A stretch of DNA of 64,000 nucleotides, taken from contig NZ_NESI01000008.1 in assembly GCF_002778325.1 (NCBI RefSeq), positions 62,001 to 126,000 on the forward strand. The letters are read 5' to 3'. Below the pieces are notes generated by a model that saw nothing but the letters and a program-made list of their open reading frames with translations, had not been told where the DNA came from and ran no database searches. The stretch comes from Limnohabitans sp. B9-3. GTDB lineage: Bacteria; Pseudomonadota; Gammaproteobacteria; Burkholderiales; Burkholderiaceae_C. Below, one piece after another: positions 26,934 to 36,663 of this stretch. A program made the translations under genes and the position numbers. The first letter of the stretch is position 1, and each line of letters opens with the position of its first letter.

Positions 26934-26964
26934 TGACGTTTACGTAAACGTAAACCATCAACTG
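26934..26964 (+). promoter_or_regulatory. icmF promoter with a perfect 16-bp palindrome; MerR-type candidate
   Basis: ACGTTTACGTAAACGT (26936-26951) is its own reverse complement. It begins inside TTGACG (26934-26939), a good -35 box. A weak -10 (TCAACT, 26959-26964) lies at 19-nt spacing, the spacing used by MerR-family activators. From memory, the site resembles operators of LiuR, the MerR regulator of branched-chain amino acid and acyl-CoA degradation; this match was not computed. The position directly upstream of a branched acyl-CoA mutase fits. Confidence 0.6.
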
Positions 26965-26972
26965 CGTTTTCA

Positions 26973-27008
26973 CTGCCGTTCTCTCTGCCGTTCTCTCTGC
27001 CGTTTTCT
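26973..27008 (+). repeat. Three tandem 12-bp units in the icmF leader
   Basis: CTGCCGTTCTCT occurs twice in a row, and a third copy differs at one base (CTGCCGTTTTCT). The array ends just before the ribosome-binding GGAG and the ATG at 27020. The role is unknown; copy number could vary by slippage. Confidence 0.8.
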
Positions 27009-27019
27009 CGGAGCCTTCC

Positions 27020-30000
27020 ATGACTGACCTGTCCGCCGAATTCCAAGCCCTTGCCAACTACAAGCCCACGCAAAAAGTGCGCTTCGTGACTGCCGCCAGT
27101 TTGTTTGACGGGCACGACGCGGCCATCAATATCATGCGTCGCATCTTGCAGGGCATGGGCGCTGAGGTGATTCACTTGGGCCACAACCGCTCGGTTGACG
27201 AAGTGGTGACGGCCGCACTGCAAGAGGACGTGCAAGGCATTGCCATCAGCTCGTATCAAGGCGGCCATGTGGAGTACTTCAAGTACATGGTCGACTTGTT
27301 GCGCGCGCGCGGTGGTGAACACATTCAGGTGTTTGGCGGCGGAGGCGGTGTGATCGTGCCGCCCGAAATTCGCGAGCTTCAAGCCTACGGCGTGACCCGC
27401 ATTTACAGCCCCGAAGACGGCCAGAAGATGGGTCTGCAAGGCATGATTGGCGAGATGATCATGCGCTGCGACAAAGACCTGTCGAGCTTCGCGCCCTCTT
27501 CTGTGAAAGACATTCAAGGCCATGACGAAATGGCGTGGCGCAAGTTGGCACAGCTCATCACGGCGTTAGAGAACGAGAAGGCTGACCCTGCCATGGTCGA
27601 CGCTGTGCGCACAGAATCGGTGAACCACAAAGTGCCGGTGCTGGGCATCACCGGGACCGGCGGTGCGGGCAAGTCGTCGCTCACCGACGAGCTGGTACGC
27701 CGCATCCGTTTGGACCAAGGTGATGCGCTACGGATTGCTGTGATTTCGATTGACCCCTCACGCCGCAAGAGCGGTGGCGCGTTGCTGGGCGACCGCATTC
27801 GCATGAATGCGATTTCACCGTGGCGCAGCGGCCAGCGCGTGTTCATGCGCTCACTCGCCACACGCGACTTTGGCAGCGAAATCAGCGCGGCATTGCCCGA
27901 TGTGTTGGCCGCCACCAAGTGCGCAGGCTTTGACTTGATCATTGTGGAAACATCCGGCATTGGCCAAGGCGACGCAGCCATCGTGCCGCATGTGGACGTG
28001 CCCATGTATGTGATGACGCCTGAGTTTGGCGCAGCCAGTCAGTTGGAAAAAATCGACATGCTCGACTTTGCCGAGTTTGTGGCCATCAACAAGTTTGACC
28101 GCAAAGGCGCCAGCGACGCGCTGCGTGATGTGGCCAAACAAGTGCAGCGCAACCAAGAAGCCTGGCACACGCCCACCGAGCAAATGCCCGTGTTTGGAAC
28201 CATGGCTGCACGCTTCAACGACGACGGCGTGACGGCGTTGTACCAAGCCCTCAAAGGCCGCCTGAGCGAGTTGGGCTTGAGCTTCAAAGAAGGCCGTTTG
28301 CCACTGGTCAACGTGCGCAACAGCAGCAACCAAACACCCATCGTGCCCGCAGCACGCACACGCTATTTGGCCGAAATTACCGACACCGTACGCGGCTACA
28401 AAAAGCGTGCACGCACACAAGCCAAACTGGCCCGCGAAATTCAACAACTGCGCGAAGCCGCCCGGATGTTGTCGGAAGGCAAGCCCGGCCGCGCCAAAGC
28501 CTCTGAGGCCGCCATCGACTTGGCCTTCAGCCGCGAAGAAAACTTAGGCGCCCCCGAACGCAAGCTCTTGGCCCAATGGCCCGACCTACAAGCCGCCTAC
28601 GCAGGCGACGAGTACGTGGTGAAAATTCGCGACAAAGAAATTCGCACTGCACTCACCACCAAGTCCCTCAGCGGCACTGTGGTTCGCAAAGTGGCCTTGC
28701 CCACCTACGAAGACCACGGCGAAATTTTGAAGTGGCTCATGCTCGACAACGTGCCCGGCAGCTACCCCTACACCGCTGGCACCTTCCCATTTAAGCGTGA
28801 AGGCGAAGACCCCACCCGCATGTTTGCGGGCGAAGGCGACCCCTTCCGCACCAACCGCCGCTTCAAGCTGGTGAGCGAAGGCCTGCCCGCCAAACGCTTG
28901 TCTACCGCGTTTGACTCGGTCACGCTCTACGGTAACGACCCCGATGTGCGCCCCGATATTTACGGCAAAGTGGGCAACTCTGGCGTGAACGTGGCCACGC
29001 TCGACGACATGAAGGTGTTGTACGACGGGTTTGACCTGTGCAACCCGACCACCAGTGTGTCGATGACCATCAACGGTCCTGCGCCCTCGATCTTGGCCAT
29101 GTTCATGAACACGGCCATTGACCAAAACTTGGACAAGTTCAAGGCCGACAAAGGGCGCGATCCGACCGATGCCGAGGCCGCCGACATCAAAGCCTGGGTC
29201 ATGCAAAACGTGCGCGGCACGGTGCAAGCCGACATCTTGAAAGAAGACCAAGGGCAGAACACCTGCCTGTTCTCGACCGAGTTCAGCCTGAAGGTGATGG
29301 GCGACATCGCGCAGTACTTTGTGCACAACCAAGTGCGCAATTTCTACAGCGTGTCGATCAGCGGTTATCACATTGCCGAAGCGGGGGCCAACCCCATTTC
29401 GCAATTGGCGTTCACGTTGTCCAACGGCTTCACCTTTGTGGAAGCCTACTTGGCGCGCGGCATGCACATTGACGACTTCGCGCCCAACCTGAGCTTCTTC
29501 TTCAGCAACGGCATGGACCCCGAGTACACCGTGATGGGCCGCGTGGCACGTCGCATTTGGGCGGTGGCGATGAAAGAGAAATACGGCGCGAATGAGCGTT
29601 CACAGAAACTGAAATACCACATTCAAACTTCAGGCCGTTCACTGCACGCGCAAGAGATTCAGTTCAACGACATCCGTACCACGCTGCAAGCGCTGATTGC
29701 GATTTACGACAACTGCAACAGCCTGCACACCAACGCGTTTGACGAAGCCATCACCACGCCCACCGAAGACTCGGTGCGTCGCGCCATGGCGATTCAGCTC
29801 ATCATCAACCGCGAGTGGGGCTTGGCCAAAAACGAAAACCCAAGCCAAGGCGCCTTCATCATTGAAGACCTCACCGAGTTGGTGGAAGAGGCTGTGCTGG
29901 CCGAGTTCGAGCGCATTGCCGAGCGCGGCGGTGTGTTGGGCGCGATGGAAACCGGCTACCAACGCGGCAAGATTCAAGACGAATCGATGACCTACGAAAT

Positions 30001-30313
30001 GCTCAAGCACACCGGCGAGCTGCCCATCATTGGCGTCAACACTTTCCGCAACCCACACGGCGAGCAAGTGATGGACAAACTGGAACTTGCACGCTCCACT
30101 GAAGAAGAAAAGCAAAGCCAGCTGAACCGCTTGCACGACTTCCACGCCCGCCACAAAGACGCGGCGGCTGTGCAAATCAAACGCCTGCAACAAGCGGTGA
30201 TCGACAACGCTAACGTGTTTGAGGTGTTGATGGATGCGGTGCGTGTGTGTTCACTGGGGCAGATTACCCATGCCTTGTTTGAGGTGGGGGGGCAGTACCG
30301 ACGCAATATGTAA
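27020..30313 (+). CDS. icmF: Fused isobutyryl-CoA mutase, adenosylcobalamin-dependent
   Basis: The 1097-residue protein has three parts in IcmF order. The N-terminal B12 domain (about 20-150) includes SLFDGHDAA, with His32 as expected lower cobalt ligand. A MeaI-type G-protein chaperone domain follows, with P-loop [10 protein letters not shown] (about 211-220) and NKFD. The C-terminal part is the acyl-CoA mutase barrel (from about 550; [44 protein letters not shown]). It interconverts isobutyryl-CoA and n-butyryl-CoA, and related members also act on isovaleryl/pivalyl-CoA. The fused GTPase domain loads and protects the cofactor. Length and motifs are complete. GGAG six bases before the ATG supports the start. 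Confidence 0.96.
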   Translation: MTDLSAEFQALANYKPTQKVRFVTAASLFDGHDAAINIMRRILQGMGAEVIHLGHNRSVDEVVTAALQEDVQGIAISSYQGGHVEYFKYMVDLLRARGGEHIQVFGGGGGVIVPPEIRELQAYGVTRIYSPEDGQKMGLQGMIGEMIMRCDKDLSSFAPSSVKDIQGHDEMAWRKLAQLITALENEKADPAMVDAVRTESVNHKVPVLGITGTGGAGKSSLTDELVRRIRLDQGDALRIAVISIDPSRRKSGGALLGDRIRMNAISPWRSGQRVFMRSLATRDFGSEISAALPDVLAATKCAGFDLIIVETSGIGQGDAAIVPHVDVPMYVMTPEFGAASQLEKIDMLDFAEFVAINKFDRKGASDALRDVAKQVQRNQEAWHTPTEQMPVFGTMAARFNDDGVTALYQALKGRLSELGLSFKEGRLPLVNVRNSSNQTPIVPAARTRYLAEITDTVRGYKKRARTQAKLAREIQQLREAARMLSEGKPGRAKASEAAIDLAFSREENLGAPERKLLAQWPDLQAAYAGDEYVVKIRDKEIRTALTTKSLSGTVVRKVALPTYEDHGEILKWLMLDNVPGSYPYTAGTFPFKREGEDPTRMFAGEGDPFRTNRRFKLVSEGLPAKRLSTAFDSVTLYGNDPDVRPDIYGKVGNSGVNVATLDDMKVLYDGFDLCNPTTSVSMTINGPAPSILAMFMNTAIDQNLDKFKADKGRDPTDAEAADIKAWVMQNVRGTVQADILKEDQGQNTCLFSTEFSLKVMGDIAQYFVHNQVRNFYSVSISGYHIAEAGANPISQLAFTLSNGFTFVEAYLARGMHIDDFAPNLSFFFSNGMDPEYTVMGRVARRIWAVAMKEKYGANERSQKLKYHIQTSGRSLHAQEIQFNDIRTTLQALIAIYDNCNSLHTNAFDEAITTPTEDSVRRAMAIQLIINREWGLAKNENPSQGAFIIEDLTELVEEAVLAEFERIAERGGVLGAMETGYQRGKIQDESMTYEMLKHTGELPIIGVNTFRNPHGEQVMDKLELARSTEEEKQSQLNRLHDFHARHKDAAAVQIKRLQQAVIDNANVFEVLMDAVRVCSLGQITHALFEVGGQYRRNM

Positions 30314-30397
30314 ATTGATTTCTCCTTGTATTTTTAATATGCCATGTTTAATTTGCAAGGATATCGATGTGTCATTGGGCGGCCTTAACATCTCTTC

Positions 30398-31891
30398 ATG
30401 AGCATCCGCCCCCCCTTCACCGCCCCCACCCATCACACCGACCCAGACAGCGCCTTGGCCCAAGTGCAAGCGCTGTACCAAACCAGCCTTGACCACTTAC
30501 GTCACGCCATGCGCGAGTTTGTGGCGGGCATGCACTTTGAGCAACGCGTGAGGGCGTTTTACCCGTTCGTGCGCATCCACACAAAGACAGGTGCGTTGCA
30601 AGCGAGCACCGATGGCGGCAGTCTGAGCTACGGCTTTGTGGCCGAGCCTGGCCGCTACGAAACCACACTCACCCGCCCCGATTTATTTGCTGCTTATTAC
30701 CGTGAGCAATTCCGCCTGCTGCTGCAAAACCACGGCGGCTCCCTCGAAGTGGGCGTCAGCCACCAACCTATTCCTGTGCACTTCTCGTTTGCCGACAACG
30801 ACCATGTGGAAGGCGAGATGAGCGCCGAGCGCCGACAACTGATGCGCGAGGTGTTTGACCTGCCCGACCTCACCGCCATGGACGACGGCATTGCCAACGG
30901 CACCTTCGAAGCGAAAGCGGGTGAGCCACAGCCTTTGTCGCTGTTCACCGCCGCACGCATGGACTACTCGCTACAGCGCCTGCGCCACTACAGCGGCACC
31001 AGCCCTGAGCATTTTCAGAACTACGTGTTGTTCACCAACTACCAGTTCTACATCGACGAGTTTGTGCGCTTAGGTCTGGAGACCATGCAAGACCCCCACA
31101 GCGAATACATCGCATTTGTGGAGCCCGGCAACGTGGTGACGCGTCGTGTGGGTTTGGCCGCAGAAGCGAATGACGCGCTGGGCAAAGTGCCACCGCGTTT
31201 GCCACAAATGCCCGGCTACCACTTGGTGCGCGCCGACCACACGGGCATCACCATGGTCAACATTGGTGTGGGCCCCGCCAACGCCAAAAACATCACCGAC
31301 CACATTGCCGTACTGCGCCCGCATGCCTGGCTGATGCTGGGCCATTGCGCGGGCTTACGTAACACGCAGCAGCTGGGCGACTACGTGTTGGCCCACGGCT
31401 ATGTGCGCGAGGACCATGTGCTGGACGAAGAGTTACCGCTGTGGGTGCCCATCCCTGCACTGGCCGAAATTCAAGTCGCGCTCGAGCAAGCGGTGAAGGA
31501 TGTGACGCAATGCGAGGGCCCAGAACTCAAACGTATCTTGCGCACAGGCACGGTGGCCAGCACCGACAACCGCAATTGGGAGCTGCTGCCCAACAACACC
31601 CCGCAACGCCGCTTCAGCCAAAGCCGCGCCGTCGCACTGGACATGGAAAGCGCCACCATTGCTGCGAATGGATTTAGGTTTCGCGTGCCCTACGGCACGC
31701 TGCTGTGCGTGAGCGACAAACCGCTGCACGGCGAAATCAAACTACCGGGTATGGCCAACCACTTTTACCGCGAGCGCGTGGACCAGCATTTGCGCATTGG
31801 GATGCGAGCGATTGAGCTTTTAAGACAACAAGGGCCTGCGCAACTGCACAGCCGCAAGTTGCGGAGTTTTGCTGAGGTGGCGTTTCAATGA
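30398..31891 (+). CDS. amn: AMP nucleosidase
   Basis: The 497-residue protein matches the two-domain Amn architecture. An N-terminal regulatory domain includes FYPFVRIHTKTG, FVAEPGRYETTLTRPDLFAAYYREQF and VSHQPIPVHFSF. The C-terminal phosphorylase-like domain has MVNIGVGPANAKNITDHIAVLRPHAWLMLGHCAGLR and ALDMESATIAANGFRFRVPYGTLLCVSDKPLHGE. It cleaves AMP to adenine and ribose-5-phosphate and so controls the AMP pool. It is an ATP-activated cytoplasmic enzyme in E. coli. It is separate from icmF by 84 bp. Confidence 0.95.
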   Translation: MSIRPPFTAPTHHTDPDSALAQVQALYQTSLDHLRHAMREFVAGMHFEQRVRAFYPFVRIHTKTGALQASTDGGSLSYGFVAEPGRYETTLTRPDLFAAYYREQFRLLLQNHGGSLEVGVSHQPIPVHFSFADNDHVEGEMSAERRQLMREVFDLPDLTAMDDGIANGTFEAKAGEPQPLSLFTAARMDYSLQRLRHYSGTSPEHFQNYVLFTNYQFYIDEFVRLGLETMQDPHSEYIAFVEPGNVVTRRVGLAAEANDALGKVPPRLPQMPGYHLVRADHTGITMVNIGVGPANAKNITDHIAVLRPHAWLMLGHCAGLRNTQQLGDYVLAHGYVREDHVLDEELPLWVPIPALAEIQVALEQAVKDVTQCEGPELKRILRTGTVASTDNRNWELLPNNTPQRRFSQSRAVALDMESATIAANGFRFRVPYGTLLCVSDKPLHGEIKLPGMANHFYRERVDQHLRIGMRAIELLRQQGPAQLHSRKLRSFAEVAFQ

Positions 31892-31934
31892 TTTCATATT
31901 TTTGAAATAAATTCGAAATACTGTTGACATACTC

Positions 31935-31987
31935 AAACTCCAAGATGGAGGACGTTTCTAACAAACATCTTCACTTGGAGTTTTTTT
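31935..31987 (+). promoter_or_regulatory. phoX leader: 10-bp inverted repeat that buries the ribosome-binding site
   Basis: AAACTCCAAG (31935-31944) and CTTGGAGTTT (31974-31983) pair perfectly around a 29-nt loop and are followed by T residues up to the ATG at 31988. The only good Shine-Dalgarno, GGAG at 31977-31980, lies inside the second arm. As a folded RNA the site would be closed, and the shape also resembles a terminator. A good -35 box TTGACA (31924-31929) has no matching -10. Confidence 0.6.
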
Positions 31988-33949
31988 ATGAGTTCACCTA
32001 ATATTTCTCGACGCGGTCTGCTTCAACTCTTTGGAGCTGCACCGATGCTCCCACTGACTGCCTCGATGGTTGGCACCGGTACATTGCTCTCTGCTTGCGG
32101 CAGCACTGACTCTGTTGCAGCAACTGCCGCATTCAAAGACGTATCGTTCAGCCACATGGCAGCGCCAGCGTTAGCAAGCGCGGCGGACATGGCGACCACC
32201 AAAGTTGGGTCGACCATGACAGTGAACTATGTTGATGGCACGAAAAAAGATTTCGCGCTGGCATACCAGCCATTTTTCACAACAGGCGATATGGTCTCTG
32301 ATGGCAATGGCGGAACAGTTTTAGCAGGTGGTTATGTCGACATCTATAACCAGCCGATCATGGACACAACCGGAACGGGTGCAAGCCGACAGTTCTTCTC
32401 TGACGCACCAGATGGCACCTCTTTGCTGACAGTGGCCAACGCAAAAGTCGCAGGCGTAAAAGGCAACACCGTTTTTGCAGTCGTGCAATTTGAATACACC
32501 ACATGGGCCAAAGACGGCACGACAGGCATGTATGGCAAATTGCCATCGCCGATCGCCGTACTCACACTCGACCAAGACAGCAGCACCGGCAAATTGTCAT
32601 TGGTGAAATATCACAATATCGACACATCCAATGTGCACGGCCTGTGGATCACCTGCGGCGCAAGCATCTCGCCTTGGGGCACACACCTGTCCAGCGAAGA
32701 GTACGAACCCAACGCGGTCGCGGTCGCAGCAGGGACCGATGCGCAATTCAAAGCGTTCAGCAAAAACCTGTATGGCAGCGAAACGGCTGCAAACCCCTAC
32801 CACTACGGCCACATGCCTGAAGTCACGGTCAATGCGGACGGCACAGCAACGATCAAAAAGCACTATTGCATGGGCCGTATTTCACACGAACTGGTTCAAG
32901 TCATGCCTGACAACCGTACGGTTTTGATGGGCGATGACGCCACGAACAGTGGCTATTTCGTGTTTGTGGCCGACAAAGAAAAAGACCTGTCTGCTGGCAC
33001 GTTGTATGTGGCCAAGGTAGGTACAGGTTACAGCCTCGACCCAGCTGCCGCTGCTGCGCCTATGACATGGATCAAACTTGGCTCTGCAACCAGCGCTGAG
33101 ATTCATCGATTGGCGAGCACACTGACATCTACTCAAATCATGGACGTCAAAACAGCAGATCCAAGTGATGCGACTTACACCAAGATCAATGCCAACGGCA
33201 AAACGGAATGGGTCAAGTTGGTAGCCGGGATGGAAAAAGCGGCAGCCTTCTTGGAAACCCATCGCTACGCGTCATTGGTTGGCGCATCAATGGGCTTCTC
33301 CAAGATGGAAGGCACAACGGTCAACATCAAAGATAAAGTGGCTTACTCTGCTTTGCAGAATTGCGTCACATCCATGGTCACAGGTAATGCCCTCAATACT
33401 GTCGGTAACGGCATTGGAATCCCTGCAGCGCTGAATGCAGGGGCTGTGATGGCATTGTCTTTAAAGGGTGGTATCAAAGATACAGCGGGTGCAAACATTG
33501 TGAGCGAGTGGATGCCGGCTGACATCAAAACATTGATCACAGGCAAAGACATCACAGCAGATGCATTGGGCAACACCGCTGACCCAGAAAAAATTGCAAA
33601 CCCTGACAACTTGAAGTTCTCGGAAAAAATGCGCACGCTGTTCATTGGCGAAGACAGTGGCCAGCATGTGAACAATTTCTTGTGGGCTTATAACGTCGAT
33701 ACAAAAGCGTTGTCACGCATCATGTCGATTCCAGCAGGCGGCGAGTCAACGGGCCTGCATGCGGTGGATGAGTTGAATGGCTGGACCTACATCATGAGCA
33801 ACTTCCAGCACGCTGGCGATTGGGGCGGCATTCACAGCACTACGCTGCGGACAACGCTTGATCCTCTGCTCAAAGCCAATTACAAAGACAAGTTCGGTGC
33901 AGCCGTTGGCTACTTAACGGCATCACCCAGCCAAATGAAGCTCAGCTAA
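31988..33949 (+). CDS. phoX: PhoX-family (DUF839) phosphatase, Tat-exported
   Basis: The 653-residue protein starts with a twin-arginine signal (SRRGLLQLFGAAPMLPL). A lipobox-like LLSAC places a possible lipidated Cys at about residue 37. The body has the PhoX marks SFSHMAAP, TCGASISPWGTHLSSEEYEPN, YGHMPEVTVNADG, MGRISHELVQVMPDNRTVLMGDD and GLHAVDELNGWTYIMSNFQH. PhoX enzymes are calcium/iron-dependent alkaline phosphatases releasing phosphate from organic esters outside the cytoplasm. I saw no clear Pho box upstream. The length is near the usual 600-700. Confidence 0.88.
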   Translation: MSSPNISRRGLLQLFGAAPMLPLTASMVGTGTLLSACGSTDSVAATAAFKDVSFSHMAAPALASAADMATTKVGSTMTVNYVDGTKKDFALAYQPFFTTGDMVSDGNGGTVLAGGYVDIYNQPIMDTTGTGASRQFFSDAPDGTSLLTVANAKVAGVKGNTVFAVVQFEYTTWAKDGTTGMYGKLPSPIAVLTLDQDSSTGKLSLVKYHNIDTSNVHGLWITCGASISPWGTHLSSEEYEPNAVAVAAGTDAQFKAFSKNLYGSETAANPYHYGHMPEVTVNADGTATIKKHYCMGRISHELVQVMPDNRTVLMGDDATNSGYFVFVADKEKDLSAGTLYVAKVGTGYSLDPAAAAAPMTWIKLGSATSAEIHRLASTLTSTQIMDVKTADPSDATYTKINANGKTEWVKLVAGMEKAAAFLETHRYASLVGASMGFSKMEGTTVNIKDKVAYSALQNCVTSMVTGNALNTVGNGIGIPAALNAGAVMALSLKGGIKDTAGANIVSEWMPADIKTLITGKDITADALGNTADPEKIANPDNLKFSEKMRTLFIGEDSGQHVNNFLWAYNVDTKALSRIMSIPAGGESTGLHAVDELNGWTYIMSNFQHAGDWGGIHSTTLRTTLDPLLKANYKDKFGAAVGYLTASPSQMKLS

Positions 33950-33968
33950 ATTTCAGCTGAATTAAGCG

Positions 33969-34002
33969 GCCCCCATTGGCTCACGCCTTTGGGGGCTTTT
34001 TT
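33969..34002 (+). terminator. Rho-independent terminator after phoX
   Basis: GCCCCCA and TGGGGGC (33969-33975, 33990-33996) form a GC-rich 7-bp stem. Six T follow. It stands between the convergent phoX and psd genes. Confidence 0.88.
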
Positions 34003-34006
34003 ATAT

Positions 34007-34876
34007 CTAATCACCCATCTTCTCGCCCAGCCTCACCCCCTGCCCTGCATGCCAAGCGGGGTTGAGCGCAATGGTGTTCTTAGGCCACAGCAGCACCACG
34101 GTAGAGCCCAACAAAAAGCGCCCCATTTCCTCGCCCTGCTTCAAGCTCAGCTTAGGGTCGTCATAGGTCCACTCGCGCACCTTGCCTGGGCGCGGAGGGT
34201 TGACCACGCCGTGCCACGGGGTGGCCATGCTGCCCACGATGGTGGCGCCCACGAGCACCAACACAAATTGCTTGGGCGACACGCTTGCATTGGCAGAAGC
34301 GTCGACAGGCATGTCAAACACACACACCACACGCTCATTGCGCGCAAACAAGCCGGGCACGCCACGCGCCGTGGCAGGGTTGACCGAGAACAAATCACCG
34401 GGCACATGAATCATCCGGCGCAAACGGCCTGCGCTGGGCATGTGAATGCGGTGGTAGTCCTTGGGGCTGAGGTAAATCGTGGCGAACTCGCCGTCAGAGA
34501 ACTGCGCGGCCAAGGTGGCGTCGCCGCCCACCAAGGCTTGTGTGCTGTAGCTGTGGCCTTTGGCCTGAAAAATTTGGTCGCCGTTGATGTGCCCCAGTTG
34601 GCTGATGGCGCCGTCCACGGGGCACACAAATGCGGCATCGGCCAAGGGGCGTGCGCCGGGCTTGAGGGCGCGGGTGAAGAAGTCGTTGAAACAGGCGTAC
34701 TGCGTGATGTCGGGTTGCGCGGCCTCGTCCATGTTGACTTGGTACTTGCCCACAAACCACTTGATCAAGGCGTGCGTCCATTTGCCGCCACGCGCACGCG
34801 CCACAGCGCCCGCGAATTGCGTGAGCCACTGTTTGGGCATGACGTGTTGCAAGGCGACAAAGGTTTTTTCATTCAT
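34007..34876 (-). CDS. psd: Phosphatidylserine decarboxylase proenzyme
   Basis: The 289-residue protein has the PSD catalytic residues: Asp in CPVDGAISQLG, His in LSPKDYHRIHMP, and the self-cleavage site LGST near residue 255, where the Ser becomes the pyruvoyl group of the alpha chain. It makes phosphatidylethanolamine from phosphatidylserine at the inner membrane. The size is that of the E. coli type I enzyme. The start is only 31 nt from the divergent ABC gene start. Confidence 0.95.
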   Translation of the reverse strand: MNEKTFVALQHVMPKQWLTQFAGAVARARGGKWTHALIKWFVGKYQVNMDEAAQPDITQYACFNDFFTRALKPGARPLADAAFVCPVDGAISQLGHINGDQIFQAKGHSYSTQALVGGDATLAAQFSDGEFATIYLSPKDYHRIHMPSAGRLRRMIHVPGDLFSVNPATARGVPGLFARNERVVCVFDMPVDASANASVSPKQFVLVLVGATIVGSMATPWHGVVNPPRPGKVREWTYDDPKLSLKQGEEMGRFLLGSTVVLLWPKNTIALNPAWHAGQGVRLGEKMGD

Positions 34877-34907
34877 TTGGCAATTTTAGGCGGGCACAAT
34901 CTAGCGC

Positions 34908-35831
34908 ATGAGCACCCCACTTTTTGAATGCCAACATCTGGTCAAACGTTACGGTGACCACACCGTGGTGAACGACGTGTCTTTCAGCATTGCCCCTGGC
35001 GAATGTCTGGGCGTGATTGGCCCCAACGGCGCAGGTAAAACCACCACGCTGCGCATGTGTCTGGGCCTCGCCAAACCCGACAGCGGCAGCATTCGCGCCT
35101 TTGACTTGTCCATGCCCGAAGATGCACTGGGCATCAAAGCCCGCCTAGGCGTGGTGAGCCAGTTCGACACGCTCGACCCCGACTTCACCTGCGCTGAAAA
35201 CCTGTTGACGTTTGGCCGCTACTTTGGGCTGAAGAAAGCCACCATTCAAGCGCGCATTCCGCAGCTGCTGGAGTTTGCCGCGCTCTCGCACAAAGCCAAC
35301 GCCAAACCCGGCGAATTGTCGGGCGGCATGAAGCGCCGCCTCAGCCTGGCGCGTGCGCTCATCAACAACCCCGATTTGCTGCTGCTCGACGAGCCCACCA
35401 CCGGTCTCGACCCGCAAGCACGCCACCTGATGTGGGAGCGTTTGCAACAACTGCTGCAACAAGGTAAATCAATTTTGCTGACCACCCACTTCATGGACGA
35501 GGCCGAGCGCTTGTGCAACCGCCTGCTGGTGCTGGACCATGGCAAAAAAATTGCCGAAGGCACACCCCGTGACTTGATCGCGCAGCACCTGGAGCCCGAT
35601 GTGGTGGAGGTGTATGGCAACGGCGCCTTGGCCTTGGTAGGCAGCCCCATCGCGGCCTTGGCGCAACGCGTGGAGACAAGTGGCGAAACCGTGTTTTTCT
35701 ACACCCAAGATGCCGCGCAAGTGCTGCAAGCACTCAACGCCCACGCCGGCCTACGTACGCTGCACCGCCCCGCCAACCTAGAAGATTTGTTTTTAAAAAT
35801 GACCGGACGCCAAATCCGCGAAGAGGGCTAA
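34908..35831 (+). CDS. NodI-type ABC transporter ATPase
   Basis: The 307-residue protein has a full ABC ATPase domain: Walker A GPNGAGKTTT, the Q-loop in VVSQFDTLDPDFT, signature LSGGMKRRLSLARAL, Walker B LLLLDEPTTGLDP, and the H-loop in LLTTHFMDEAERLCNRL. A C-terminal extension typical of NodI/DrrA-like exporters follows. With the adjoining permease it forms an ABC-2 type exporter. In rhizobia NodIJ exports lipo-chitooligosaccharides. In free-living beta-proteobacteria the substrate is not known, so nod symbols are not applied. Confidence 0.92.
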   Translation: MSTPLFECQHLVKRYGDHTVVNDVSFSIAPGECLGVIGPNGAGKTTTLRMCLGLAKPDSGSIRAFDLSMPEDALGIKARLGVVSQFDTLDPDFTCAENLLTFGRYFGLKKATIQARIPQLLEFAALSHKANAKPGELSGGMKRRLSLARALINNPDLLLLDEPTTGLDPQARHLMWERLQQLLQQGKSILLTTHFMDEAERLCNRLLVLDHGKKIAEGTPRDLIAQHLEPDVVEVYGNGALALVGSPIAALAQRVETSGETVFFYTQDAAQVLQALNAHAGLRTLHRPANLEDLFLKMTGRQIREEG

Positions 35832-35834
35832 ACC

Positions 35835-36602
35835 ATGTATTTCCGTTTCTGGCCCGTCTTCTTGCGCAACCTCTTGGTGTGGCGCAAGCTCGCCCTCCCT
35901 AGTTTGGTCGCCAACATCGCCGAACCTTTGATGTGGCTGGTGGCGTTTGGCTACGGCATGGGCGCCTTGATCGGCGAAGTCACTTTGGACGGCGAGAAGG
36001 TGCCTTACATCTTGTTTTTAGCCAGTGGTTCCATTTGCATGAGCGCCATGAACGCCGCCACGTTTGAAGCGCTGTACTCCGCTTTTTCACGCATGCATGT
36101 GCAAAAAACATGGGACGGCATCTTGAACGCCCCCATGCGTTTGAACGATGTGCTGCTGGCCGAAATGCTGTGGGCGGCGTTCAAAGCGCTGTTCACCATC
36201 ACCGCCATCTTGGCTGTGATGGTGGCGCTGGGCATCACACACAGCTGGAAGTTGCTGGCCGCTTGGCCCATTCTGCTGTTTGTCGGCATCACCTTCAGTT
36301 GCATTGCGCTCATCTTCAATGCACTGGCCAAGGGCTACGATTTCTTCTCTTACTATTTCACACTGTTTCTCACGCCCATGATGTTTTTGAGCGGTGTGTT
36401 CTTTCCCCGCGATCAGCTGCCAAGCGTCGTGCGCGACATCTCTGAATGGCTGCCGTTGACGCAAGCGATTGCCTTGATTCGGCCTTTGTTCATGGACCAA
36501 TGGCCCACGGATGTGGCGCTGCATTTGGGTGTGTTGGCTTTGTACACGGTGGTGGCTTGGAAAATCGCGTTGCACCTGACGAAGAAGCGCTTCAAGGCCT
36601 GA
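35835..36602 (+). CDS. NodJ-type ABC-2 exporter permease
   Basis: The 255-residue polytopic protein has about six spans. Its ABC-2 permease features include NLLVWRKLALPSLVANIAEPLMWLVAFGYGMG, MHVQKTWDGILNAPMRLNDVLLAE and LTPMMFLSGVFFPRDQLPSVV. It starts 3 nt after the ATPase stop and must be its partner. The pair likely moves a lipid-like or glycan molecule out of the cytoplasm; the substrate is not evident. The size fits NodJ. Confidence 0.9.
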   Translation: MYFRFWPVFLRNLLVWRKLALPSLVANIAEPLMWLVAFGYGMGALIGEVTLDGEKVPYILFLASGSICMSAMNAATFEALYSAFSRMHVQKTWDGILNAPMRLNDVLLAEMLWAAFKALFTITAILAVMVALGITHSWKLLAAWPILLFVGITFSCIALIFNALAKGYDFFSYYFTLFLTPMMFLSGVFFPRDQLPSVVRDISEWLPLTQAIALIRPLFMDQWPTDVALHLGVLALYTVVAWKIALHLTKKRFKA

Positions 36603-36663
36603 AGTCATACACATCACCCGCTAACATCGTTCTTTTGATTCAACCAGCTAAGGGAGTTTTCCA

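Noticed and set aside
27514..28447. Long antisense frames across icmF, htpG and other GC-rich genes
   Set aside because: They are shadows created by codon bias; none has a plausible start signal or domain.
31924..31952. A sigma-70 promoter for phoX using TTGACA at 31924-31929
   Set aside because: No -10 box occurs at 16-18 nt; the sequence there is purine-rich (GGAGGA-like).
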